From an uncultured Prevotella sp. (GTDB lineage: Bacteria; Bacteroidota; Bacteroidia; Bacteroidales; Bacteroidaceae), in assembly GCA_900548745.1 (NCBI GenBank), contig URLQ01000125.1:1-8431 (forward strand): a stretch of 8,431 nt of DNA. The letters are read 5' to 3'. Positions 1 to 7,349 of this stretch are shown one piece after another. The position numbers and the translations under genes are program-made. Position 1 is the stretch's first letter. Every line of letters begins with the position of its first letter. Under the pieces are notes generated by a model. The model was given only the letters and a program-made list of their open reading frames with translations, searched no databases and had not been told where the DNA came from.

Positions 1-1
1 G

Positions 2-9
2 CAAAGGTA
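2..9 (-). promoter_or_regulatory. Possible divergent TAnnTTTG promoter reading out of the left edge
   Basis: Read on the minus strand this is TACCTTTG followed by C, an exact match to the -7 element TAnnTTTG used by the primary sigma factor of Bacteroidetes. It would start transcription leftward, outside the window, so the gene it serves cannot be seen. No clear TTTG -33 element lies at the usual distance, only a T-rich run (plus-strand positions 26-33). Eight-base matches are common in AT-rich DNA, so this is tentative. Confidence 0.4.
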
Positions 10-132
10 AAAAGCATAATGATTAAAAAAAAGGCTGCATCGCGGATACGCTTACGAACAAATAATGTTGTCGTCCTGCTTTTATTGGTAAATTCTCTTG
101 AAAATCAGCGTAATAATGCTCTTTTACTCCTC

Positions 133-152
133 TGGTGGATGATTTTCCACCA
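133..152. repeat. 7-bp perfect inverted repeat upstream of the GH3 gene
   Basis: TGGTGGA (133-139) and TCCACCA (146-152) are exact reverse complements separated by six bases. The repeat lies just upstream of the weak promoter candidate at 173-180 and about 150 bp before the hydrolase start. It could be an operator for a regulator such as the AraC-type protein encoded downstream, or a hairpin in a longer leader. No T-run follows it, so it is not an intrinsic terminator. Confidence 0.45.
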
Positions 153-172
153 TGTACAATGGACAATATCAC

Positions 173-180
173 TACCTTCG
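173..180 (+). promoter_or_regulatory. Weak promoter candidate for the GH3 gene
   Basis: TACCTTCG matches TAnnTTTG at all but one fixed position and is the best-placed candidate between 1 and 302. It would give a leader of roughly 115 nt before the start codon at 303. No -33 TTG element is visible at the usual spacing. A second one-mismatch site, TAATGTTG, lies at 63-70. If the gene is activator-dependent a poor core promoter would be expected, but that is inference. I see no credible gene in the rest of 1-302. Confidence 0.3.
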
Positions 181-302
181 CAGCGAGAAATGCGGATGAC
201 CGTGGCCGAAGACGTGACAGCGGAATGACATGAAGATGCACGGTGGCAAAACGGCTGTGGCATTGGCAGACAAACGGATTATTAACTAACCTATTGGGAA
301 TA

Positions 303-3300
303 ATGAACAAGAGAAATTGGTTTATGGCGGCTGCTTTGACAGTCGTGTCAACAACAGTAATGGCGCAGACCAGCTACCCGTGGATGGATACCAGCATGAG
401 CTTCCGCGAGAGGGCAGAACTGCTCTGCCGCGAACTCACGCTGCGCGAGAAGGTGGACCAGCTTGGCAACAACGTCAGCGAACCCATCAAGCGCGACGGA
501 CAGGTAATCCTCCCGTCGTATCAGTATTGGAACGAGGCACTCCACGGAGTGGCACGGTCGGGAGCGGCAACGAGTTTCCCTGAGTCAAAGGGAATGTCGG
601 CAACATGGGACGAGATGCTCGTAAGGGCATGCGCGGAGGCAATCAGCGACGAGGCACGTATCTACCATGAGACGAAAGGCAAGGGACTGAACTACTGGTC
701 GCCAACAATCAACATGGCGCGCGACCCGCGCTGGGGACGTGAAGAAGAGAACTACGGCGAAGACCCGCTGCTCGCCGGAAGGCTCGCCGTGGAATTCATC
801 AAGGGATTCCAGGGCGAAATAACGCCTGCAACACCTTATTATAAATTAGTGGCATGCGCCAAGCACTTCGCAGCCAACAACTACGAGCAGGGACGACAGT
901 CTACCACCTCGTTCGTCACGGAAAAGAACATGCGCGAGTATTATCTGCCGGCATTCGAGATGAGCGTCAGGGAGGGAGGCGTAAAGAGTATAATGGCAGC
1001 CTACAACGCCTTTTCCATTGACCCCACAGAACTCGATGCCAACAATCAGGCAGCCAGCAAGGCGCACGGCGGACTGCCCTGCTGTGCCAACAAGATGCTG
1101 CTGACCGACATCTTGCGTAAGGAATGGGGCTTCAACGGATATGTAACGTCCGACTGTGCCGGACTCTCCTGTGTGCATAGGGCAGTGAAACATAAGTATT
1201 TCGGCGACTATACGGCGGGAAAAATCGACGACGGAACATCCTTCGCCACGATTCATGCGCCATACGCCAATGCAACCGAAGAGGAGCAGATAATGGAGGC
1301 ACGCACGGCGACGATTTCGCTCCAGGCTGGCACGGACACGAACTGCGAGTTCATGAGCCGTTCGTCGGTTCTCCAGCGTGCAGCCCTCAACGCCACGGAT
1401 GCAGCATTCAGGGCGAAGGAGACGGCAGCACCAAATGGCAGGAAATATATCGGACTGACGGAGGCAGACATCGATACGGCAGTGGTGAGAGTGCTCGAAA
1501 CACGTTTCGCACTGGGTGAGTTTGATGGATACACATATCCAGTAAACAACACATTGGAGAGCGAGGCAAACCAGAAACTCGCACTCAAGGCGGCGCAGGA
1601 GAGCATGACGCTTCTGAAGAACAGTGCGCCAGAAGGTGCCACGATGCCTTTACTGCCAATCACGACAGACAAGAAGGTGGCGCTCATCGGCCCGTATGCT
1701 AACGCCATAATGCTCGGCGACTACAGCGGATCGCCTACCTATACAACCACTCCATATGAGGCATTCTCAAAGAAACTCGACTTCCATCTGGATATGGTGC
1801 GCACAGGCAAGATGCCCGCCGTGCCGTTTGATGAGGCAGTAGTGAGCAAGCGCGGAGCCACAAGCAACGACAAGGGAGCCGGAGTTCTTGAAAACACGGC
1901 CCCGGGTGACATTTTCCTGTATCGCGATGTGAACTTCGGAGAATTAGGATGCACCAATTTCGAGATGGCGTGCGGAGCCAAGAGCTCGGGCGTCGGAAGC
2001 GTCAGCTTCTGTCTAGACAGCCAGGATGCGGAACCATTCCTCACCGTGGACAACCAGGAGACTGGCTCCTGGAGCAAATTTGCCATTATTACGGCAAGCG
2101 TAGACCCGGCGGTGGTGAATGGCAAGCATGACCTCTACGTGAAGTTCAGCGGCAACCAGAACTACGTGGGTAACTACAAATACTTCAACTTCTGGAACCC
2201 AAATGAAGTGCTGATTCCGGCAGAAGAGACACAAGGTCCGCTATATCTCTGCACCACATCATCATCCGTGAACGAGAAAGCAACGCAGGAGATGATAAGT
2301 CGTGCTGTGGAAGTGGCAAAACGGGCCGACGTGGTGGTGTTCATCGGAGGCACGAACTACGAGAAACCGGACGACCATGCTACGGGAACAGAGAGCCACG
2401 ACCGCTGGCAGCTCACGCTTCCCGGCAATCAGGAGGATGTGCTGAAGGCACTGTATGCAGCAAACAAGAACACCGTGCTCGTGCTCGAAAGCGGATCTTC
2501 TCTCGATATTACTTGGGCGAAGGATAATCTGCCTGCAATCATGGAAGCATGGTATGGCGGACAGGCACAGGGACAGGCGATATGCGATGCAATATATGGC
2601 GATATCAATCCATCGGGCAAGCTCACCTCAACATGGTATAACAGTATCAGCGAACTTCCACAGGAGAACGGTTCTGCACAGAACGCATCAGCCTACGGCC
2701 GCAAAGGAATGATGGAATACAACATTGACGAATGGGGCTACACCTATATGTATTATGGCAAGGGTGAGAAGAACCCATGCCAGGCAGAGAAGCCGATGTA
2801 TCCGTTCGGTTACGGACTTTCTTACACCACATTCGACTACAGCGATATGAACCTCTCCGCAACCACACTGAAGAATGGCGGCAAACTGACCGTAACGGCG
2901 GATATCAAGAACACTGGCAGTCGTGACGGAGCGGAAATTGTGCAGCTCTATGCCAATTTCAACGGCGATACGCATTATGGCAAGAACGGCAACATGCGTC
3001 ACAAGCTCGTGGGCTTTGCCCGTGTGGAGCTGAAGGCAGGCGAGACGAAACAGGTGGAAATCCCCGTGGACTACGAGGAACTGAGCTATTTCGACGAGAA
3101 TACACATCAGTATAAGGTTGCCGGAGGCAGAGTGACACTCGAGCTTGCTGCATCAAGCGAGGACATACGCCACACGAAAGATATCAATGCCGAGGCTGGA
3201 GTGGCAAAAGAAACATATGTGTCGTCAAACTCAAGTTCAATAGAGAAGGTGGAGAGTGCGGCAAAACTTCAGAAGAACGACCAGATATTCACGGTGATGG

Positions 3301-3386
3301 GTTCGCTGGTATGTTCGGCAAAAGACTTCGACCGTCTGCCAGCAGGCATCTACGTGCTCAACGGACGCAAGTATATCAGGAAATAG
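303..3386 (+). CDS. Exported GH3 glycosidase (beta-xylosidase-like) with CBM6-like insert
   Basis: Predicted family 3 glycoside hydrolase that removes terminal sugars from beta-linked oligosaccharides by a retaining mechanism. I start it at 303 (1027 aa) because the protein then opens with a normal signal peptide (MNKRNW, hydrophobic core, VMA|Q cut after A21). The in-frame ATG at 243 would put 20 polar residues in front. The N-terminal barrel has EALHGVA, YWSP, ARDPRWGR (R140-D141), GEDP, the sugar-binding pair K187-H188, and nucleophile D284 in VTSDC. These motifs resemble the beta-xylosidase/arabinofuranosidase clade; substrate is inferred. The second domain starts near 430, with the likely acid/base E697 in TESHDR followed by LPGNQ. 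A CBM6-like module (about 532-632, ending YFNFW) interrupts it. A fibronectin-III-like domain spans about 855-960. The tail (about 985-1027, LPAGIYVLNGRKYIRK) resembles type IX secretion sorting domains. A terminator follows 30 bp after the stop. Confidence 0.93.
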   Translation: MNKRNWFMAAALTVVSTTVMAQTSYPWMDTSMSFRERAELLCRELTLREKVDQLGNNVSEPIKRDGQVILPSYQYWNEALHGVARSGAATSFPESKGMSATWDEMLVRACAEAISDEARIYHETKGKGLNYWSPTINMARDPRWGREEENYGEDPLLAGRLAVEFIKGFQGEITPATPYYKLVACAKHFAANNYEQGRQSTTSFVTEKNMREYYLPAFEMSVREGGVKSIMAAYNAFSIDPTELDANNQAASKAHGGLPCCANKMLLTDILRKEWGFNGYVTSDCAGLSCVHRAVKHKYFGDYTAGKIDDGTSFATIHAPYANATEEEQIMEARTATISLQAGTDTNCEFMSRSSVLQRAALNATDAAFRAKETAAPNGRKYIGLTEADIDTAVVRVLETRFALGEFDGYTYPVNNTLESEANQKLALKAAQESMTLLKNSAPEGATMPLLPITTDKKVALIGPYANAIMLGDYSGSPTYTTTPYEAFSKKLDFHLDMVRTGKMPAVPFDEAVVSKRGATSNDKGAGVLENTAPGDIFLYRDVNFGELGCTNFEMACGAKSSGVGSVSFCLDSQDAEPFLTVDNQETGSWSKFAIITASVDPAVVNGKHDLYVKFSGNQNYVGNYKYFNFWNPNEVLIPAEETQGPLYLCTTSSSVNEKATQEMISRAVEVAKRADVVVFIGGTNYEKPDDHATGTESHDRWQLTLPGNQEDVLKALYAANKNTVLVLESGSSLDITWAKDNLPAIMEAWYGGQAQGQAICDAIYGDINPSGKLTSTWYNSISELPQENGSAQNASAYGRKGMMEYNIDEWGYTYMYYGKGEKNPCQAEKPMYPFGYGLSYTTFDYSDMNLSATTLKNGGKLTVTADIKNTGSRDGAEIVQLYANFNGDTHYGKNGNMRHKLVGFARVELKAGETKQVEIPVDYEELSYFDENTHQYKVAGGRVTLELAASSEDIRHTKDINAEAGVAKETYVSSNSSSIEKVESAAKLQKNDQIFTVMGSLVCSAKDFDRLPAGIYVLNGRKYIRK

Positions 3387-3416
3387 TGTTCCTGTAATAA
3401 GCATAGCATTGTTATC

Positions 3417-3460
3417 GGCACGCCGGGGACTTAACAAAAAGCCCTTGGCGTGCCTTTTTT
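3417..3460 (+). terminator. Intrinsic terminator after the GH3 gene
   Basis: GGCACGCC (3417-3424) pairs perfectly with GGCGTGCC (3447-3454), and six T residues follow at once (3455-3460). Inside the loop GGG (3425-3427) can pair with CCC (3442-3444). The hairpin starts 30 bp after the hydrolase stop codon. It implies that the hydrolase and the following regulator are transcribed separately, which fits the separate promoter at 3516-3523. Confidence 0.9.
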
Positions 3461-3515
3461 ACCTTTATTATCCAATAAAAAATGTAGGTAAGGCTCGTCC
3501 AATCTTTTTTTTTAT

Positions 3516-3523
3516 TATATTTG
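3516..3523 (+). promoter_or_regulatory. TAnnTTTG promoter of the propeller/AraC regulator
   Basis: TATATTTG followed by C is an exact -7 element of the Bacteroidetes primary sigma factor, set in an AT-rich stretch. Transcription should begin near 3529-3531. That leaves less than 10 nt before the ATG at 3538 but about 38 nt before the ATG at 3568, so it supports the later start. The -33 TTTG element is not evident. Confidence 0.7.
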
Positions 3524-3567
3524 CATTGTCATTTTGAATGAAGACGAATCCTCTAAACAATGATATT

Positions 3568-6500
3568 ATGCAAAGATACAGATACCTTTATACCATACTC
3601 GTACTCTTATGCCTGCAACTGGTTGCCACGGCACAGCCGATATGTAAGGTGCGCACGTTCGGCACAGAGAACGGACTGCCGGCAAGCGTGATAAGCGGAA
3701 TGACCCAGAGCACGGACAACCTCATCTGGATAACCACATGGAACGGACTCTCATGCTACGACGGCTACCGCTTCACCACATTCCGCAACATACCGGGACA
3801 CGACTTACAACTCACCACGAACCATCTGATAAGCGTGATGCCGGCCACCGACGGCAACCTCTGGACTACGGCATATACCGACGATGTGTATATGTTCGAC
3901 AGCCAAAAATGCCAGTATGTCAACGTATCGGCGCTCATCACGAAGAAATTCCAGAGCAGGTTCAGTCTGAGGAAGATCTATCCGCTCGCCAACGGCGACA
4001 CGTGGGTGGTGGGAAAATACAACGAACACTACCACATGGCAAAGGGGGATTCTGACAGCGACAGGGACATCCGGCGGTTCACCCTGCCGGGAACACTCAA
4101 CAAGGTGGTGCTCGACGGATTCGGCGACGAATGGCTCTTCTGCGACCAGGGAGCTTTTGTATATACGGAAAAAGGGAGTCCACGCCAGGTGGCACGCCTT
4201 TGGGTGGACTTTGTGGAAAAGGTAGGCAACACGTTGTGGCTCGTCACGGTAGACGGAAAGATCCTGCACATGAAGAGAGGAGGGAAACCCACAGAAGTGA
4301 GGCTGGCCAACAAGGTGGACAAGGTGAAGGAAGTGAAGGTGATAAAGGGCAGGATTCTCGCATTGGCAACCGACCGCGGCGTGTTGATGTATGACACGAA
4401 GACGGGCCATGACAGACTCTTGTCCGTGCAGTGGCCGGGCAATCCGCAGCCGATGGTGGACGTGATGTTTGCCGATTCACGCGAAAGGCTCTGGTGCTTC
4501 AACAGCGGAAAAGGCTTGACGATGATAACGCCGGATATGCAGACCGTGCATCTCGCCGTGGAGACGGGCGGCGGAATGTTTACCTTGGCAGACAAGCCAC
4601 TGTTCCACGAAGACTCCCGCCATACCGTGTGGATAGCGTCAACGGGGACCGTCTTCTCATATTACGACGAGGACAGGAAATCGCTTGTGGCGCAGCCGCT
4701 TGGCGTATCAGGCGTGTCGGGCGAACTGATACCGCGCCTGAAGAAAGGCTTCTCCGACCATCAGGGAAACCTTTGGCTCATATATCCGCACAATCTTTCG
4801 CTCGTAAGCTTCAGCTATTCGAATATCATGCAGATAGACCTCGGCACGAAACGCGACACCCGTTCGGTGATGCAAGACCATGAGGGCAATATTCTGTTGG
4901 GCACCGTGGACGGCGAAATCGCCAAATATTCCCCCGATGGGAAACTCATAGGCTATCTCTCGCCGTCGGGAAAATGGCAGACGGCAAAGACCACCTTTGC
5001 CTATCATATCTACTCCCTGTATGAGGACAAGAGAAACCGTCTGTGGATAGGCACCAAAGGCGAAGGACTTTTTTGTGTGGCAGACGGCAGGGTGGTTAAC
5101 CTGCGCCATGACGAGACCAATGCCTACACGATGAATAGCAACGAACTGTATGACGTGAAGGAGGACACACACGGGCGTCTGCTCATTGCTACATTCCTCG
5201 GTGGACTGAATATCTCCACGCAGAGCATATATTCGTGCGGTGATATAGAGAAACTCAGATTTCTGCATTGCAACAACCAACTGAAAGGTTATGTTGGTGA
5301 TGTGTTCAATAAGGTCAGGCGTATAGAGGTGCTGCCTAATGGTACCGTGATTCTCTCCACCACTCAGGGACTGATTACATACCGCGACAGTTACACATAT
5401 CCAGACCGGATACGCTTCTACGTGTCGCGGCATACGGCAGACGAGAACTCGCTCTATACCAGTGAGGTGATGCAGACCAAGGTAGCTCCCGACGGCAAAT
5501 TGTATGTGGTTACGCTCGGCGGCGGTCTGCAATATGCGGATGCCGGGAATCTTCTGCAGGACGACCTGCGTTTCAAGCCTGTGGAGGACAAGGACGGGAA
5601 TGCCGCCACACAGATATACAGCAACGGCACGATACAGAGCCTGCTCACCGACAACCAGGGCGACCTGTGGGTTATCGGCGAGAGCCGCATAGCATGTATC
5701 GGCAAGTCGGGACTGAAGGAATACGGCGCAGACGAGATTGGCGGAGTGAATATATCGGAGGGTATGCCCTCGCATTCTGACAAGACCGACCGCATAGTCA
5801 TCCCCACTGAGGGTGGTGCGATATCCTTCCTGCCCAAGCGGATGGACAGAAGCAGCTATGCACCGAACATTGTGTTCACGTCGATAAGATACATGGACCG
5901 CGACAACGAACAGCCTATCCTCAACACTCCGAAGCTGAATGTTGACGTGGACCATCGTTCGTTCACACTCTTCTTCTCTGCCCTCGATTACAGTTCCCAC
6001 TCTTCGGTATCGACCGAGAGCGAGAATTGCGGCATACGCTATGCCTACAGGGTGGACGACGAGAAGTGGGTTTATGTGCATCCAGGCAGCAATAGTGCGT
6101 CGTTCAACCATTTCCCTGCCGGCACGCATACAGTCAGCGTGCGCAGCACCAACGGCGACGGTGTGTGGATTGACAATGAGCGCCAGCTCGTGATTCATGC
6201 CGAACCGACTTTTGCGGAGAGCTGGTGGGGCAGGGCGCTGATTACCGTCTTTGTACTGACCATCGTGTATTTCGGAATCAGAACCTATATGAAGCGTCGG
6301 GCGGAGCAGATAACCGAGGAAGCTACGGAGAAGGCGGATGCCGGCAAGGTGCGCTATATGTTGCGCAAGCCGGAAATAGTGGACGAGGACAAGGAGTTCA
6401 TGAACAAGCTACTGGCATACATCGAGGAGCATATCGGGGATGGGAACCTGAAGGTGGACGATATGGCTGTGGCGCTCAGTATGGGGCGCAGCACGTTCTA

Positions 6501-6750
6501 TTCAAGGCTGAAGCAGATTGCCGACATGTCGCCGAACGATTTCCTGCGCCACATCAGAATGAAGCGTGCCGAAGACCTCGTGGAAGAGAGTACTATGACA
6601 TTCTCGCAGATTGCCTACGCCGTAGGCTTCGCCGACCCTAAGTATTTCGGCAAATGCTTCAAGAAGCATACCGGTATGTCGCCCTCTGAATACAGGAAGA
6701 GTCTGCAGGATGCGGAGAGCCATGAAGCTGATGAGGTTGAGTCCGAATGA
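3568..6750 (+). CDS. Membrane-spanning propeller/Y_Y_Y sensor fused directly to AraC-type DNA-binding domain
   Basis: Predicted glycan-responsive regulator resembling hybrid two-component systems (HTCS), but lacking kinase and receiver. I start at 3568 (1060 aa), giving a clean signal peptide (MQRYRY, hydrophobic core, ATA|Q cut after A22) and fitting the promoter; an in-frame ATG lies at 3538. Residues about 30-780 are a periplasmic propeller with Reg_prop-like blades (ENGLPASVISGM, LWIGTKGEGLF, DLWVIGE). A Y_Y_Y domain spans about 815-880 (YAYRVDD, NGDGVW). One membrane helix lies near 887-907 (WWGRALITVFVLTIVYFGIR), followed by basic MKRR. After a charged linker of about 25 residues comes the AraC domain, with helix-turn-helices at about 962-983 and 1010-1036 (SQIAYAVGFADPKYFGKCFKKHTG). 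No H-box, ATP-binding G boxes or phospho-acceptor Asp domain occur. Canonical HTCS proteins are about 1300-1450 aa. Its likely target is the adjacent glycosidase (inference). Confidence 0.92.
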   Translation: MQRYRYLYTILVLLCLQLVATAQPICKVRTFGTENGLPASVISGMTQSTDNLIWITTWNGLSCYDGYRFTTFRNIPGHDLQLTTNHLISVMPATDGNLWTTAYTDDVYMFDSQKCQYVNVSALITKKFQSRFSLRKIYPLANGDTWVVGKYNEHYHMAKGDSDSDRDIRRFTLPGTLNKVVLDGFGDEWLFCDQGAFVYTEKGSPRQVARLWVDFVEKVGNTLWLVTVDGKILHMKRGGKPTEVRLANKVDKVKEVKVIKGRILALATDRGVLMYDTKTGHDRLLSVQWPGNPQPMVDVMFADSRERLWCFNSGKGLTMITPDMQTVHLAVETGGGMFTLADKPLFHEDSRHTVWIASTGTVFSYYDEDRKSLVAQPLGVSGVSGELIPRLKKGFSDHQGNLWLIYPHNLSLVSFSYSNIMQIDLGTKRDTRSVMQDHEGNILLGTVDGEIAKYSPDGKLIGYLSPSGKWQTAKTTFAYHIYSLYEDKRNRLWIGTKGEGLFCVADGRVVNLRHDETNAYTMNSNELYDVKEDTHGRLLIATFLGGLNISTQSIYSCGDIEKLRFLHCNNQLKGYVGDVFNKVRRIEVLPNGTVILSTTQGLITYRDSYTYPDRIRFYVSRHTADENSLYTSEVMQTKVAPDGKLYVVTLGGGLQYADAGNLLQDDLRFKPVEDKDGNAATQIYSNGTIQSLLTDNQGDLWVIGESRIACIGKSGLKEYGADEIGGVNISEGMPSHSDKTDRIVIPTEGGAISFLPKRMDRSSYAPNIVFTSIRYMDRDNEQPILNTPKLNVDVDHRSFTLFFSALDYSSHSSVSTESENCGIRYAYRVDDEKWVYVHPGSNSASFNHFPAGTHTVSVRSTNGDGVWIDNERQLVIHAEPTFAESWWGRALITVFVLTIVYFGIRTYMKRRAEQITEEATEKADAGKVRYMLRKPEIVDEDKEFMNKLLAYIEEHIGDGNLKVDDMAVALSMGRSTFYSRLKQIADMSPNDFLRHIRMKRAEDLVEESTMTFSQIAYAVGFADPKYFGKCFKKHTGMSPSEYRKSLQDAESHEADEVESE

Positions 6751-6919
6751 TTGTGAAGCCTGTCTGTGGCATAGAGTCTGGATGATGAGGCTATGGGGAT
6801 GGCATGGCTGTAAGACTTATTTCATCGTAACTCGGTTGTAACCAAAATTCCGTAAACTGTATAACTTAATGTCGCTTAATGAATTTATATTCACAAGCAA
6901 AATTTTAGTAAAGTAGATT

Positions 6920-7060
6920 ATTGTATTATTGGATTACTGTTTGACAGAAAAGTCATAAGAAAATATTTGTGTAGATTTGTCCCTGTACCGACTTGTAGAA
7001 AGTCAGCACAGGGATTTTTCATTATAAGAAATGAAAATCCGTTCTTCCGGACGACTTTCC
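6920..7060 (+). repeat. Duplicated 141-bp intergenic element, copy 1
   Basis: This stretch recurs at 7869-8010 in the same orientation with about 11 differences, counting indels, over 142 aligned positions (about 92% identity). It begins ATTGTATTATTGGA, contains TGTTTGACAGAAAAGTC, then a hairpin with T-run (6980-7019), and ends near CTTCCGGACGAC. It has no convincing reading frame. It lies 170 bp after the regulator stop codon and could give that transcript its 3' end. No terminal inverted repeats or target duplications are evident, so I cannot call it an insertion sequence or MITE. Confidence 0.9.
6980..7019 (+). terminator. Terminator-like nested hairpin in repeat copy 1
   Basis: The outer stem is TCCCTGT (6980-6986) with ACAGGGA (7008-7014). 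The inner stem is GACTT (6990-6994) with AAGTC (7000-7004) around a GTAGA loop. Five T residues follow (7015-7019). The T-run is only on this side, so termination is for plus-strand transcription. It may end the regulator transcript, leaving a 3' UTR of about 265 nt, or a short RNA made from within the repeat. Confidence 0.75.
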
Positions 7061-7218
7061 CCCAAGACACCTGCAGGCAACCATGAAAATAACCAGTTGA
7101 ATTTGTTTTTACTCTCACCTCCTCACCTTTCCGACAGGAAGCACCCAGCCTATCGTGGATTCAAGGAATGTGATGATGGTGTGGTGAAGCAGCGGTATAC
7201 CGAGTGTAGAGCTATGTT
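7061..7218. other. Intergenic stretch with no supported gene
   Basis: Between repeat copy 1 and the TTCCACA cluster I find no convincing gene, RNA or hairpin. A 65-codon frame running from 7031 through to 7228 starts inside the repeat, has no ribosome binding site and resembles nothing I recognise. TATGTTTG at 7213-7220 is an exact TAnnTTTG match without a visible -33 element, and it overlaps the palindrome that begins at 7219. Confidence 0.5.
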
Positions 7219-7255
7219 TGTGGAATAATTCCACACATGTTCCACACTTTCCACA
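7219..7255 (+). promoter_or_regulatory. Candidate upstream activator site: palindrome plus TTCCACA repeats
   Basis: TGTGGAAT-A-ATTCCACA (7219-7235) is a perfect 8-bp palindrome with a one-base centre. Its right half is TTCCACA at 7229-7235, which recurs at 7240-7246 and 7249-7255, so three direct copies start 11 and 9 bases apart and one lies inverted. The cluster is about 95-130 bp upstream of the start expected from the sigma-54 promoter at 7324-7339, the usual range for NtrC-type enhancer sites. It could instead be a repressor operator over the TATGTTTG element at 7213-7220. Confidence 0.55.
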
Positions 7256-7292
7256 ATACGTGAATTCTTGGCATAGTGTGCCATTCGTTGAT

Positions 7293-7305
7293 TATCAAAG
7301 AGTTA
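7293..7305 (+). promoter_or_regulatory. IHF-consensus match between enhancer candidate and sigma-54 promoter
   Basis: TATCAAAGAGTTA matches WATCAANNNNTTR at every fixed position. It lies about 45-57 bp upstream of the predicted start, between the candidate enhancer and the -24 element, where a bend is needed for looping. The consensus comes from Escherichia coli. Bacteroidetes carry HU/IHF-family proteins whose sequence preference may differ, so the position is more telling than the match. Confidence 0.45.
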
Positions 7306-7323
7306 TGGTGCTTTTCATGCTTC

Positions 7324-7339
7324 TGGCACGCAGCTTGCA
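7324..7339 (+). promoter_or_regulatory. Sigma-54 (RpoN) -24/-12 promoter of the small secreted protein gene
   Basis: TGGCACG-CAGC-TTGCA matches the sigma-54 consensus YTGGCACG-N4-TTGCW at all conserved positions, including the preceding C at 7323, with the required spacing between GG (7325-7326) and GC (7337-7338). Transcription should start near 7350, giving a leader of about 136 nt. Sigma-54 promoters need an ATP-driven activator, and a plausible site lies upstream. A near-match to the primary-sigma -7 element, TATATTTA (7341-7348), directly follows and is an alternative promoter, though I see no -33 TTTG for it. Confidence 0.7.
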
Positions 7340-7349
7340 TTATATTTAG

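Noticed and set aside
19..228. 69-codon frame at the left edge
   Set aside because: Low-complexity leucine/asparagine runs, no ribosome site, and it covers the candidate promoter and dyad of the GH3 gene.
243..302. Upstream in-frame ATG of the GH3 gene
   Set aside because: It adds 20 residues (MAKRLWHWQTNGLLTNLLGI) ahead of a complete signal peptide that begins at the ATG at 303; exported proteins normally start at the signal peptide.
4708..6198. 496-codon open frame on the minus strand inside the regulator gene
   Set aside because: It lies wholly antisense to a well-supported coding sequence, has no recognisable domain, and its composition fits a mirror frame of a GC-richer gene.
6972..6979. 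TAGATTTG in both repeat copies as a promoter
   Set aside because: It is an exact TAnnTTTG, but transcription would start inside the left arm of the hairpin and no TTTG lies at the right distance; the AAnnTTTG further upstream has better spacing.
7031..7228. 65-codon frame starting in repeat copy 1
   Set aside because: The first codons come from the intergenic repeat; the aligned frame in copy 2 (7915-8163) diverges after the repeat, there is no ribosome site, and its end overlaps the TTCCACA cluster.
7219..7255. DnaA boxes or plasmid iterons
   Set aside because: TGTGGAA/TTCCACA resembles TTATCCACA only in part and lacks the TTAT end; no replication gene or AT-rich unwinding region is linked, and the position fits an enhancer better.
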